This document shows positions 43,431-52,841 of a stretch of DNA of 64,000 nt, piece after piece. The translations under genes were made by a program, and so were the position numbers. How positions within the stretch are numbered: the stretch's first letter is position 1; every line of letters begins with the position of its first letter. The stretch comes from an uncultured Clostridia bacterium. GTDB taxonomy: Bacteria > Bacillota > Clostridia > Christensenellales > Aristaeellaceae. The notes beneath the pieces are model-generated. The model was given only the letters and a program-made list of their open reading frames with translations, ran no database searches and had not been told where the DNA came from. The stretch is taken from assembly GCA_937886445.1 (NCBI GenBank), contig CALGBY010000062.1:1-64000 (forward strand), written 5' to 3'.

Positions 43431-44933
43431 ATGAAGATACCGTATTCTGTTTCCGTAAATGAAAGTTTTCCGTTCAACAACAACGCCTGCTTCTGTATCG
43501 GGACCGGCCGTATGGGGCTTGCTCTTCAGGAGGAATACCAGAAGCAGCTTGAGATCACACAAAAGGAGATCGGTTTTTCCCACATCCGCGGACACGGACT
43601 TTTTACGGATGACATGGCGATCTACGACAGCTATACCGATGAAAACGGTACGGAACATGAGCATTACAATTTCACCTATCTGGACCGCGTGTTCGATTCC
43701 TACCTTGCAAAGGGACTGAAGCCGTTTATCGAGCTCGGATTCATGCCGAAAAAGCTGGCCTCCGGTTCACAGACGATCTTTTACTGGCAGGGAAACACCA
43801 CCCCTCCGGCGGACTGGGATAAATGGTCCCGTCTGGTAAGCGCGTTCATATCACATATTGCCGAAAGGTACGGCCGCGATGAAGTACGCGCCTGGCCATG
43901 TGAAGTGTGGAACGAACCGAACCTTCCCGGGTTCTGGCAGAACGCGGACAGAGAGGCATACCTGAAGCTATATGACTGTTCCGTCCGCGCCGTAAAAAAG
44001 GTCATTCCGGAAATGCCCGTAGGCGGACCTGCCGTTTGCGGCGGGGATCAATGCATGCCGTGGATCAGGGCTTTTCTTGAGCATTGCCTTGAAAATGATG
44101 TGCCCGTTGATTTTGTCAGCCGTCATATCTATATGGCTCAAACGCCCGAACGGAAGCTGCGCTATACCTACCACGATATGTGTACTCCCGCACACGCGAT
44201 AGGCGAAGCGAAGGAAACGAGGGCATTGATCGATTCCTTCCCGGCCTTCAAAGGGCTTCCTCTCCATATCACGGAATACAACACCTCCTATAATCCGCGC
44301 TGCCCCACGCATGACACGCTTTACAACGCCGCGCTCATCTGCGGCATGCTCACGGGTCTGGGCGATTACTGCGCTTCATATTCCTACTGGACCTTCGGAG
44401 ATGTATTTGAAGAAACCGGCGTATATGACAGGATCTTCCACGGCGGGTTCGGTCTGCTTGCGGACGGAGGCATTGCCAAGCCCACCTTCCATGCCTACCG
44501 CTTTTTCAGCAGGCTGACGGGAAAATGCATATTCAGAAAAGACGATGCCGTTTTCACGCTTCAGCCGGATGGTTCTCTGAGAGGCATCGTGTTCAACCTT
44601 TGTCAGGCGGAGAAGAACAACAGGGATTATCGCTTCAGCTTTGACCTTCCGGACGGCGATTACTGTGCCGTGATCCGTACGGTGGATCATCTGAACGGAA
44701 ATCCCCTGCTTCTATGGCATAATATGGGAGAGCCTTCTTCTCTTACGGAAATTCAGAAGGAACTTTTGAAGGCAGCCGCGCAGCCCGCTCTTTCCTCTGT
44801 TCGTTTCAGTGTGAAAAACGGAAACGGAGAGGTAGCTCTTTCCCTTTCTCCCAACGCTTTCTGCAGTGTGGATATCCTCCCCGCATCCGTGTCTGCAAGC
44901 CCCGGGTATATCTATCCCGAAAAAGAGAATTGA
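43431..44933 (+). CDS. Glycoside hydrolase family 39 enzyme (beta-xylosidase type)
   Basis: Retaining beta-glycosidase of 500 residues, a family that includes xylan beta-1,4-xylosidase and alpha-L-iduronidase. The barrel has CEVWNEPNLPGFW (acid/base E162) and HITEYNTSY (nucleophile E282), plus the early HIRGHGLF strand and SYWTFGDVFEE. The last 120 residues are beta-rich. No signal peptide, so it acts inside the cell on imported xylo-oligosaccharides. AGGAGG precedes the ATG. It stands after the XRE gene; no transporter for its substrate is nearby. Confidence 0.93.
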   Translation: MKIPYSVSVNESFPFNNNACFCIGTGRMGLALQEEYQKQLEITQKEIGFSHIRGHGLFTDDMAIYDSYTDENGTEHEHYNFTYLDRVFDSYLAKGLKPFIELGFMPKKLASGSQTIFYWQGNTTPPADWDKWSRLVSAFISHIAERYGRDEVRAWPCEVWNEPNLPGFWQNADREAYLKLYDCSVRAVKKVIPEMPVGGPAVCGGDQCMPWIRAFLEHCLENDVPVDFVSRHIYMAQTPERKLRYTYHDMCTPAHAIGEAKETRALIDSFPAFKGLPLHITEYNTSYNPRCPTHDTLYNAALICGMLTGLGDYCASYSYWTFGDVFEETGVYDRIFHGGFGLLADGGIAKPTFHAYRFFSRLTGKCIFRKDDAVFTLQPDGSLRGIVFNLCQAEKNNRDYRFSFDLPDGDYCAVIRTVDHLNGNPLLLWHNMGEPSSLTEIQKELLKAAAQPALSSVRFSVKNGNGEVALSLSPNAFCSVDILPASVSASPGYIYPEKEN

Positions 44934-44981
44934 TTTTCTGTATTAAAACAGTTCAAACCGCAAATTACGCATGTTCGATAC

Positions 44982-45010
44982 TTGTTGAACCGTCAAATAT
45001 ATGATATAAT
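44982..45010 (+). promoter_or_regulatory. Promoter of the asd-dapA-dapB run
   Basis: TTGTTG (44982-44987), 17 bases, consensus TATAAT (45005-45010), extended -10 TGA at 45002-45004. AGGAGG and the ATG follow within 30 bases. No leader riboswitch or terminator is seen, so lysine control at this point is not by a leader. Confidence 0.7.
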
Positions 45011-45039
45011 ACTGTATCCCTTTTATTAGGAGGTATTTT

Positions 45040-46128
45040 ATGGAGAAGTATCGCGTAGGTATTATCGGAGCAACAGGTATGGTAGGTCAGCGTTTTGTCA
45101 CTCTGCTTGCAGATCATCCCTGGTTTGAGATCACAGTTCTTGCCGCCAGTGCTTCCAGTGCAGGAAAAACATATCAGGAAGCAGTAGCGAATCGCTGGGC
45201 ATTTGACTGGGATATTCCGGAAAAAGTGCGTGATATGACGGTTTACGACGCGTCTGATGTTAAAACCGTATCCGAAAAGGCAGATTTTGTTTTCTGCGCC
45301 GTCAATATGGACAAGGCCGCTACCCGCGCCATGGAAGAAAGCTATGCAAAGGCTGAAACGCCTGTTATCAGCAATAACAGCGCGTGCAGAATGCTCGGCG
45401 ATGTTCCCATGATGATCCCCGAGATCAACTTCGCTCACGCGGGCGTCATTCCCGCGCAGCGGAAGCGTCTCGGCACACAGCGCGGATTTATTGCCGTAAA
45501 GCCGAACTGCTCCATCCAGAGCTATGTTCCCGCGCTGACACCTATGCTTGATTTCGGTATCGAAAAGATCAGTGTATGTACCTATCAGGCGATCAGCGGC
45601 GCCGGCAAGACCTTCAAACGCTGGCCCGAGATCCTTGATAATGTGATCCCCTATATCGGCGGTGAAGAAGAAAAGAGCGAAAAGGAACCGCTGAAGATCT
45701 GGGGCGCGCTTTCTCAGGATTCTTCCGAGATCGTTCCGGCCGTAAAGCCCGTTATCTCCGCACAGTGCCTCAGAGTACCGGTGTCAGACGGCCATATCGC
45801 CGCTGTCAGCGTAAAGTTTGCCTCCACCCCCTCAAGAGAGGATTTTCTTGAGCGCTGGAGCGGATATACCACTGAAGCTCAGCGTCTGCATCTTCCTTCC
45901 GCGCCGACACCCTTCATCAAGTATTTTGATGAGCCGGACCGTCCTCAGACCAGGCTGGACCGCGACTTTGAGCATGGAATGGGCATCACTGTCGGCCGTC
46001 TGCGTGAAGACTGCCTGTTTGACTGGAAGTTTGTCTGCCTTTCTCATAACACACTTCGCGGCGCTGCCGGCGGCGGTGTGCTTTCCGCGGAGTATCTCTG
46101 TGCCGCGGGCTATATTACAAGGAAGTAA
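45040..46128 (+). CDS. asd: Aspartate-semialdehyde dehydrogenase
   Basis: Reduces aspartyl phosphate to aspartate semialdehyde, shared precursor of lysine, threonine and methionine. 362 residues. NADP-binding IIGATGMVGQRFV (8-20), SNNSACRM (111-118) and the catalytic cysteine C157 in VKPNCSIQ are present. It matches the archaeal/fungal branch (longer, KPNCSIQ) rather than the classical bacterial type. dapA starts nine bases later. Confidence 0.95.
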   Translation: MEKYRVGIIGATGMVGQRFVTLLADHPWFEITVLAASASSAGKTYQEAVANRWAFDWDIPEKVRDMTVYDASDVKTVSEKADFVFCAVNMDKAATRAMEESYAKAETPVISNNSACRMLGDVPMMIPEINFAHAGVIPAQRKRLGTQRGFIAVKPNCSIQSYVPALTPMLDFGIEKISVCTYQAISGAGKTFKRWPEILDNVIPYIGGEEEKSEKEPLKIWGALSQDSSEIVPAVKPVISAQCLRVPVSDGHIAAVSVKFASTPSREDFLERWSGYTTEAQRLHLPSAPTPFIKYFDEPDRPQTRLDRDFEHGMGITVGRLREDCLFDWKFVCLSHNTLRGAAGGGVLSAEYLCAAGYITRK

Positions 46129-46136
46129 CGGTATTT

Positions 46137-47015
46137 ATGAAAAAGATTCTTTTTACAGGCTGCGGTGTTGCGCTGATCACACCGTTCAAAAACGGAAAAA
46201 TTGATTTTGCCGCCTTCGAAAAGCATCTTGACAGACTGCTTTCCGCAGGCGTTGACGCATTGCTTCCCTGCGGTACGACCGGTGAACCGGCAACATTGAC
46301 ACATGAGGAATGGAAGTCCGTGATCTCCTTTACCGTAAAAGCGGTAAACGGGCGTGTTCCCGTGATCGCCGGTACCGGTTCAAACTGCACCGCAAACGCG
46401 ATCGAAAACGCGAAAGAAGCCTGCGGCCTGGGTGCTGACGCGCAGCTGGTCGTCACTCCTTTCTATAACAAGACTACGCAGGAAGGGCTGATCCGGCACT
46501 TTACCGCCATTGCAGATGCCGCCCCTCTCCCTGTGGTGCTTTACAGCGTACCTTCAAGGACCGGCATGGGAATCGCTCCCGCCACTCTGAAGGTCCTCAG
46601 TGAGCATGAAAACATCGTTGCTTTCAAAGATGCCGGCGGCAGTATCGTCAACAGCCTTGAATCTGCCGCTCTCTGCGGCGATCAGCTCACCTTCTACAGC
46701 GGTGAGGATAATATCGTGGCCCCGCTGATGGCGCTCGGTTATAAGGGCGTTATTTCCGTTGCAGCCAATATCGTACCCGAAGCAGTCGTAAAGATGTCAC
46801 ATGCTTCCGCGGAGGAAGCCGGCATCATTCAAAAGCAGCTGTTCCGGCTGAATAAACTGCTGTTTACGGAAACCAGTCCCGCTCCCGCGAAAGCAGCGCT
46901 TTCCATGATGGGGTTGATCGAAAACGAGCTTCGTCTGCCTCTGATCCCCATGAGCGAGACCAACGCCGCCCTGCTGCGTGATGAGTTGAATCATCTGGGG
47001 GTACTGCCGGTATGA
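46137..47015 (+). CDS. dapA: 4-hydroxy-tetrahydrodipicolinate synthase
   Basis: Condenses pyruvate with aspartate semialdehyde, first step of the lysine/diaminopimelate branch. 292 residues, TIM barrel. GTTGE (46-50), Y136 in VVLYSVPSRTG and the Schiff-base lysine K164 in VAFKDAGG are intact. Overlaps dapB by four bases (ATGA). Confidence 0.96.
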   Translation: MKKILFTGCGVALITPFKNGKIDFAAFEKHLDRLLSAGVDALLPCGTTGEPATLTHEEWKSVISFTVKAVNGRVPVIAGTGSNCTANAIENAKEACGLGADAQLVVTPFYNKTTQEGLIRHFTAIADAAPLPVVLYSVPSRTGMGIAPATLKVLSEHENIVAFKDAGGSIVNSLESAALCGDQLTFYSGEDNIVAPLMALGYKGVISVAANIVPEAVVKMSHASAEEAGIIQKQLFRLNKLLFTETSPAPAKAALSMMGLIENELRLPLIPMSETNAALLRDELNHLGVLPV

Positions 47016-47755
47016 AGATCATTTTGACAGGTGCCTGCGGCAGAATGGGGCATCAGGTCGTCCAGCAGGCGCGCGAGATGGGGCATCAGATCCTTTACGG
47101 AGTGGATCAGAAAGCGGATACGCATGAATACGCTTTTCCTGTCTATCCGGATTTTTGTGATCCCGGCGAAAAGGCGGATGTGATCATCGACTTTTCGTCT
47201 CCCGCTCTTTTGAAAAGCGAACTGGCATGGGCTCAGAAAACCTCAACGCCTGTGCTGATCGCCTGCACCGGCTTCAGCGATAATGATCTTCAGCTGATCG
47301 AAGAAGCTTCCGAAAATATCGCGATCTTCCGCAGCGCGAACCTCAGCCTCGGCATCGAAGTTCTTAAAGAGCTCGTGCGAAAAGCATCAGCCATGCTTGA
47401 AGGCTATGATATCGAGATCATTGAGCGCCATCACAATAAGAAGGCCGATGCTCCCAGCGGTACCGCTCTGATCCTTCTGGACGCGGTCAAAAACGAGACT
47501 TCCGAGCCTGTTTTCGGAAGACACGGAGCGGATTGCCGCAGAAAGCAAAACGAGATCGGCATCCACTCGGTACGCGGCGGTACCATAGTGGGCGAACACG
47601 AGGTCGACTTCTGCGGGCCTTTTGAAACGATCTCCCTTACCCACACCGCACAGGACAGAAGTGTCTTCGCAGCCGGTGCGCTGAGAGCGGCTCTTTTCCT
47701 TACGCGGCAGCAAAACGGCTGCTACAATATGGCTGATCTTGTTCGCAGTCTGTAA
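47012..47755 (+). CDS. dapB: 4-hydroxy-tetrahydrodipicolinate reductase
   Basis: Reduces the product of DapA with NAD(P)H. 247 residues. N-terminal TGACGRMGHQV (6-16) and the catalytic block IERHHNKKADAPSGTAL (about 137-152, with H140/H141 and K144) are present. The later dap genes are not in this window; the downstream genes are housekeeping, so the run is probably cotranscribed. Confidence 0.96.
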   Translation: MKIILTGACGRMGHQVVQQAREMGHQILYGVDQKADTHEYAFPVYPDFCDPGEKADVIIDFSSPALLKSELAWAQKTSTPVLIACTGFSDNDLQLIEEASENIAIFRSANLSLGIEVLKELVRKASAMLEGYDIEIIERHHNKKADAPSGTALILLDAVKNETSEPVFGRHGADCRRKQNEIGIHSVRGGTIVGEHEVDFCGPFETISLTHTAQDRSVFAAGALRAALFLTRQQNGCYNMADLVRSL

Positions 47756-47792
47756 GCACTATATGACATTCTATTGAAAAGGAGAATATAAA

Positions 47793-48284
47793 ATGAGCGA
47801 GACCAAACAGACCATCGGCAAGCGCATGACAAAAAAAGAAGTTGAAGAACTTGAAGAGAAGCTTCAATACCTCAAAACCACCCGCACAGCGCAGGTAGCC
47901 GAGCAGATCAATATTGCCAGAGGCTTCGGTGATCTCAGTGAGAACGCCGAATATGAAGAAGCGAAGAATGAACAGGCAGCACTGATGACCGAGATCGCCC
48001 GCATCGAGGATACGATCCGTTTTGCCGACATTGTGGATGAAAAGGAGCTGTCCGGCAACAAGATCAATATCGGCTTCAAGGTAAAGTTGCTGTTCATGGA
48101 CGATGACGAGACCGAGGAATACACCCTGACCGGTACCCGTGAAAACACGGATGATATCACCAAGATCTCCAACGAATCCCCCATCGGCGCTGCCATCATG
48201 GGCAAACAGGCGGGCGATATCGTTGAGGTAGTATCTCCTTCCGGCAGCTACAGCGTAAAAATTCTGGAAGCCAGCAGGGGCTGA
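47793..48284 (+). CDS. greA: Transcription elongation factor GreA
   Basis: Enters the RNA polymerase secondary channel and stimulates cleavage of backtracked RNA. 163 residues: N-terminal coiled coil (about 10-80) with RGFGDLSENAEYEEAKNEQ, whose acidic tip includes the GDLSENAEY catalytic region, and a C-terminal domain ending GSYSVKILEASRG. AAAGGAG precedes the ATG. greA-lysS is a conserved pair. Confidence 0.95.
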   Translation: MSETKQTIGKRMTKKEVEELEEKLQYLKTTRTAQVAEQINIARGFGDLSENAEYEEAKNEQAALMTEIARIEDTIRFADIVDEKELSGNKINIGFKVKLLFMDDDETEEYTLTGTRENTDDITKISNESPIGAAIMGKQAGDIVEVVSPSGSYSVKILEASRG

Positions 48285-48385
48285 CGGATATCCGTCCTGC
48301 CCGGCGATTCAGACGGGCAAAACATCGCGAACCGAGTTTCCGCCCGGAAGAATTCAGCAGATTAACAGTTTAGGAGAAATACAGT

Positions 48386-50356
48386 ATGCCGCAGAACAGT
48401 CAGAATATTTCCTTCAGCGAGCAGGAACAGATCCGCCGTGACAAGCTAGCAGCGCTTCAGGCAGGCGGAATGGATCCCTATGTGATCACCCGCTTTGATG
48501 TGACCGCCTCATCCGCCGATATCCTCGCTTCATTCGAATCCTTCGATCAGAAAACCGTTACGGTAGCCGGCAGAATGATGAGCCGCCGTGTAATGGGAAA
48601 GGCTGCCTTTGCCCACCTGCAGGATCAGAACGGCGAGATCCAGTTTTATGTACGCCGCGACGATGTGGGAGACGATGCCTACAAGCTTTTCAAGGAATAT
48701 GACATCGGAGATCTTTTGGGGATCACCGGTTTTGTTTTCCGCACCCAAACTGGTGAAGTATCCATCCACGCACAGAAGATCACGCTGCTTTCAAAGTGTC
48801 TGAAGCCCCTGCCCGAAAAGTATCACGGGCTTACCGATACCGATACCCGCTACCGTCAGCGCTATCTGGATATGATCGTGAACCCGGAGGTGAAAAAGAC
48901 CTTCATTCTCCGCTCAAGGATCATTAAGGAGATCCGTTCCTTCCTGGACGGACGCGGCTTTATGGAGGTTGAAACTCCCACTCTGGTCAGCAATGCCGGC
49001 GGCGCGTCCGCAAGACCTTTCCAGACCCACTACAACGCGCTGGACGAGGATGTGAAGCTCCGTATCTCTCTGGAGCTTTATCTCAAGCGTCTCATCGTGG
49101 GCGGCCTTGAAAAGGTATTCGAGATCGGCCGTGTATACAGAAATGAAGGTACCGATACCCGCCACAATCCCGAGTTCACGCTGATGGAACTCTATCAGGC
49201 TTATACGGACTATCAGGGCATGATGGAACTGACTGAGAGCATGTTCCGTTATCTTGCCGAAACCGTCTGCGGCTCCTCCAAGATCACCTATAACGGTATC
49301 GAGATCGATTTCGGAAAGCCTTTTGAGCGTCTCACCATGAACGACGCCATCAAAAAGTATGCCGGTATCGATTTTGATCAGGTCAATACGGATGAAGAAG
49401 CCAAGGCGCTGGCAACGGAGCATCATATCGAATTTGAAGCACGGCATACCAAGGGCGATATCGTAAACCTTTTCTTCGAGGAATACTGCGAAAAGAACCT
49501 TGTTCAGCCCACCTTCATCATGGATCATCCCCTTGTGATCTCTCCCCTCACCAAGAAAAAGCCCACCGCTCCCGATAAGGTGGAACGCTTTGAGCTTTTT
49601 ATCAACACCTGGGAAATGTGCAACGCGTACAGTGAGCTGAACGATCCGATCGATCAGCGTGAGCGCTTTGCCATGCAGGATGCCAACGCGGCTGCCGGGG
49701 ATGAAGAAGCTCAGCATACGGATGAGGATTTCCTGAACGCGCTGGAGATCGGCATGCCCCCCACGGGCGGCATCGGATACGGGATCGACCGTCTTGTAAT
49801 GCTGCTTACAGATTCCGCCTCCATCCGCGATGTACTGCTTTTCCCCACACTCAAATCCCAGGGCGCGGCGAAAAATGAAGCCAACAACGCGATCCAGGCC
49901 GAAAAGGCAGCCGCCGCTCAGTGCGACAACACCGCCGCGGATGTGAAAGAGACCGCCTCCACGTCTGTCGCGGAAAAGATCGATTTTTCAAATGTTCAGA
50001 TCGAACCGCTCTTTGCGGATTATGTTGATTTTGACACATTTGCAAAATGCGACTTCCGCGCAGTAAAGGTACTTGCCTGCGAAGCCGTCAAAAAGTCCAA
50101 GAAGCTTCTCAAATTCACACTTGATGACGGAACCGGTACAGACCGTGTGATTCTTTCCGGTATTCACGCGTTCTACGAACCTGAAGAGCTTGTCGGCAAA
50201 ACACTCATCGCCATCACAAACCTTCCCCCGAGACCGATGATGGGCATTGATTCCTGCGGCATGCTTATCTCAGCGCTTCATAAGGAAAACGATGAAGAGA
50301 AGCTGCACCTCCTGATGGTGGATCCGCATATCCCCGCCGGAGCAAAGCTCTATTGA
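48386..50356 (+). CDS. lysS: Lysyl-tRNA synthetase (class II) with C-terminal tRNA-binding domain
   Basis: Charges tRNA-Lys. The first 490 residues are a normal class II LysRS: OB-fold anticodon domain, motif 2 EIGRVYRNEGTDTRHNPEF and motif 3 GGIGYGIDRLVMLLTD (about 460-475) then RDVLLFPTLK. A low-complexity Ala/Asn linker follows (about 495-535), then an extra domain (about 535-656): FRAVKVLACEAVKKSKKLLK and GIHAFYEPEELVGK, the tRNA-binding OB fold found at the C-terminus of MetRS and in Trbp111. Total 656 residues against about 495 in most LysRS. The added domain probably raises tRNA affinity. Follows greA. Confidence 0.95.
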   Translation: MPQNSQNISFSEQEQIRRDKLAALQAGGMDPYVITRFDVTASSADILASFESFDQKTVTVAGRMMSRRVMGKAAFAHLQDQNGEIQFYVRRDDVGDDAYKLFKEYDIGDLLGITGFVFRTQTGEVSIHAQKITLLSKCLKPLPEKYHGLTDTDTRYRQRYLDMIVNPEVKKTFILRSRIIKEIRSFLDGRGFMEVETPTLVSNAGGASARPFQTHYNALDEDVKLRISLELYLKRLIVGGLEKVFEIGRVYRNEGTDTRHNPEFTLMELYQAYTDYQGMMELTESMFRYLAETVCGSSKITYNGIEIDFGKPFERLTMNDAIKKYAGIDFDQVNTDEEAKALATEHHIEFEARHTKGDIVNLFFEEYCEKNLVQPTFIMDHPLVISPLTKKKPTAPDKVERFELFINTWEMCNAYSELNDPIDQRERFAMQDANAAAGDEEAQHTDEDFLNALEIGMPPTGGIGYGIDRLVMLLTDSASIRDVLLFPTLKSQGAAKNEANNAIQAEKAAAAQCDNTAADVKETASTSVAEKIDFSNVQIEPLFADYVDFDTFAKCDFRAVKVLACEAVKKSKKLLKFTLDDGTGTDRVILSGIHAFYEPEELVGKTLIAITNLPPRPMMGIDSCGMLISALHKENDEEKLHLLMVDPHIPAGAKLY

Positions 50357-50423
50357 ACCGGAAATTCGCACAGGCAGAAGCAGCATCACTTCATCGGCAC
50401 ATCAGATATTTTTGTGAGGTATT

Positions 50424-51080
50424 ATGAAAACCGGCTTCCCCTTAAGCAAAAACAGCATCAAAACACATTTTCAGTACAGCTGGTGGAAATACCTGTTTGT
50501 CCTGATCTTGGCGATCGTCATTCCTACATTCGTTTTCAGCGTCAGGAGATACGAATCCCCCGCTGATAAACGGCTGGATTTCTTTATGGTAGACGCGTCG
50601 CCGTCAGAAACATATTCCGAAGCCTTCTTCCGCAGTATCATTGACCGTACACCGGATGTTGAGCTTGAAACCGTGACCTGCGAATGCCAGACGACGGATG
50701 CGACCGGTCAGGTAGAGCAGGTGATCGCGATCCGTCTTGCGTTCAGCAAGGAAGAAGATATCGTCATCATGCCGCGGACATTCTTCACCCAGTACGCACA
50801 GCAGGGCGTTTTCCTTCCGCTTGATGAAACAGATGCGGAACTGGAAGCGATTACTACGGCAGAAGACAGAGCAAAAGGTACCTGTTCCTATGACGGGTCC
50901 GCTCATGTATACGGCATTCCACTTGACCGGTATACCGGTATGTACGATGCTTCCGCTGTGATCGGTACGGATCTGTTCATCAGTGTGTTTTTCGACAGCG
51001 GAAATCAGGATAATGCCCTGAAGGTGTTCAACAGTATCCTTACGCTCAGCCTGCCGGAAGCGTCCGGAGCGGCTGAATGA
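50424..51080 (+). CDS. Hypothetical single-pass membrane protein, 218 aa
   Basis: One N-terminal membrane helix (about 21-41, YLFVLILAIVIPTFVFSV) with a basic cytoplasmic start, and an extracellular domain of about 175 residues. The domain has DFFMVDASPSETYSEAF, a VIMPRTFFTQYAQQGVFLPL segment that resembles the second lobe of solute-binding proteins, and GIPLDRYTGMYDAS. I do not recognise a family. It lies between lysS and glnS on the same strand, with AGGTATT before the ATG. Being inside a tRNA synthetase run does not itself explain it. Confidence 0.7.
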   Translation: MKTGFPLSKNSIKTHFQYSWWKYLFVLILAIVIPTFVFSVRRYESPADKRLDFFMVDASPSETYSEAFFRSIIDRTPDVELETVTCECQTTDATGQVEQVIAIRLAFSKEEDIVIMPRTFFTQYAQQGVFLPLDETDAELEAITTAEDRAKGTCSYDGSAHVYGIPLDRYTGMYDASAVIGTDLFISVFFDSGNQDNALKVFNSILTLSLPEASGAAE

Positions 51081-51111
51081 TCTTTATCCTTACTATTTTC
51101 GGAGGGGACTC

Positions 51112-52809
51112 ATGGAAAACGAAAATACACGCAGCAATTTCATCTGGGACTTCATTGATGAAGACCTGAAAAACGGATGGTGCAAGGATATCCACACCCG
51201 TTTTCCGCCCGAACCGAACGGCTACCTCCATATCGGCCACTGCAAAGCCCTGATCACGGATTTCGGAACGGCCGAAAAGTACGGCGGGCTCTGCAACCTT
51301 CGTTTTGACGACACGAACCCGTCCAAGGAAGATACAGAGTATGTTGACGGTATACAGGAGGATATTCGCTGGCTGGGCTTTGAATGGAAGGGCGGTCTTT
51401 ATTACGCGAGCGAGTACTATGAAAAGATCTATGAGATCGCCGAGGACTTTATTCAGCGCGGTCTCGCTTATGTAGATGAGCTTTCTCAGGACGAGATGCG
51501 CGAATACCGCGGAACCCTTACCACACCCGGCAAAAACTCCCCCTGGCGTGACCGTCCCATTGAAGAAAGCCTTGATCTGTTCCGCCGCATGCGCAAAGGT
51601 GAGTTTGCCGAGGGCAGAATGATCCTGCGCGCGAAGATCGATATGGCTTCCCCCAATATGAATATGCGCGATCCCGCCATGTACCGTATCCTTTACAAGA
51701 AGCATCACCGTACAGGCGATACCTGGTGCATCTATCCCATGTATGATTTCGCGCATCCCATTTCGGACGCCCTTGAGGGGATCACGCATTCCCTTTGCAG
51801 TCTTGAGTTTGAAGCGCATCGTCCGCTTTATGACTGGGTGGTTGAAAATGCCGGTTTCCGTAAGGGAGAAAACGGCTATCACGGCCCCAGACAGATCGAG
51901 TTTGCCCGTCTGAATATCACCCGCACGATCATGAGCAAACGCTATCTTCGCCGTCTTGTGGAAGAAGGCTATGTAAGCGGATGGGATGATCCCCGCATGC
52001 CCACACTGTGCGCGATGCGCCGCAGGGGCTTTACGCCTGCTGCCATCCGCAGCTTCATTGAAGCCGTGGGGCTTTCCAAGGCAGATTCGACAGTAGATTA
52101 TGCCATGCTTGAGCATTGCGTGCGTGAAGATCTCGGCAGCAAAGCCGTGCGCGCGATGGCTGTTCTTAATCCCCTGAAGGTGGTACTTACCAACTGGCCT
52201 GAAGATAAAACCGACGAGCTGGAAATGGAAAATCATCCCGATGTACCGGAAATGGGGACCCGCAGGGTCACCTTTGGCCGTGAGCTCTGGATCGAACAGG
52301 AAGACTTTATGGAAGAACCTCCCAAAAAGTTCTTCCGCCTCAAGCCCGACGGAGAGGTGCGTCTGAAGGGCGCCTATATCATCAAATGTGATAAGGTCGT
52401 CAAAAACGAGGATGGCAGCATCGATCATCTGGAATGCAGTGTTGACCTTGACAGCCGCAGCGGAACTCCGGGAGCCGACCGCAAGGTTAAGGGTACGCTC
52501 CATTGGGTAAACGCCGCTGACTGCAAACCCATCGAAGCCCGCCTTTATGAGCCGCTGCTCAACGATGAGATCGAAGCCGATGACGAAGGCGAAGAAACCG
52601 CGGATAAGAAGGATTTCATTGCCCGTCTGAATCCGGACAGCCTGCATATCGTTCGCGGCTATGCCGAAAAGGCCGTTGCCGATGCCGATATCGGTGCCAC
52701 CTTCCAGTTCCTGCGCACCGGCTACTTCTGCAAGGATAAAGATTCCACCGGCGAGATGAGCGTATATAACCGGGTGGTTTCTCTGAAAGACAGCTATAAA
52801 CCCGTTTGA
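51112..52809 (+). CDS. glnS: Glutaminyl-tRNA synthetase
   Basis: Charges tRNA-Gln directly. 565 residues of the class I GlnRS/GluRS fold: RFPPEPNGYLHIGHCK (HIGH at 40-43), LRFDDTNPSKED, and the KMSKS equivalent IMSKRYLRR (about 272-280). The C-terminal anticodon-binding beta barrels are present. Most Firmicutes lack GlnRS and instead amidate Glu-tRNA-Gln; this one has it beside gltX. GGAGGGG precedes the ATG. Confidence 0.95.
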   Translation: MENENTRSNFIWDFIDEDLKNGWCKDIHTRFPPEPNGYLHIGHCKALITDFGTAEKYGGLCNLRFDDTNPSKEDTEYVDGIQEDIRWLGFEWKGGLYYASEYYEKIYEIAEDFIQRGLAYVDELSQDEMREYRGTLTTPGKNSPWRDRPIEESLDLFRRMRKGEFAEGRMILRAKIDMASPNMNMRDPAMYRILYKKHHRTGDTWCIYPMYDFAHPISDALEGITHSLCSLEFEAHRPLYDWVVENAGFRKGENGYHGPRQIEFARLNITRTIMSKRYLRRLVEEGYVSGWDDPRMPTLCAMRRRGFTPAAIRSFIEAVGLSKADSTVDYAMLEHCVREDLGSKAVRAMAVLNPLKVVLTNWPEDKTDELEMENHPDVPEMGTRRVTFGRELWIEQEDFMEEPPKKFFRLKPDGEVRLKGAYIIKCDKVVKNEDGSIDHLECSVDLDSRSGTPGADRKVKGTLHWVNAADCKPIEARLYEPLLNDEIEADDEGEETADKKDFIARLNPDSLHIVRGYAEKAVADADIGATFQFLRTGYFCKDKDSTGEMSVYNRVVSLKDSYKPV

Positions 52810-52841
52810 TCTGCTTAATAAAAAATTCAAAGGAGACTAAA

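Noticed and set aside
44934..45039. Lysine riboswitch or T-box upstream of asd; also looked before hom, lysC, lysS and glnS
   Set aside because: The gaps are too short or lack any conserved fold, so no leader element is called.
51046..52830. 594-codon minus-strand frame opposite glnS
   Set aside because: Antisense shadow of a clear tRNA synthetase, with no recognisable domain.
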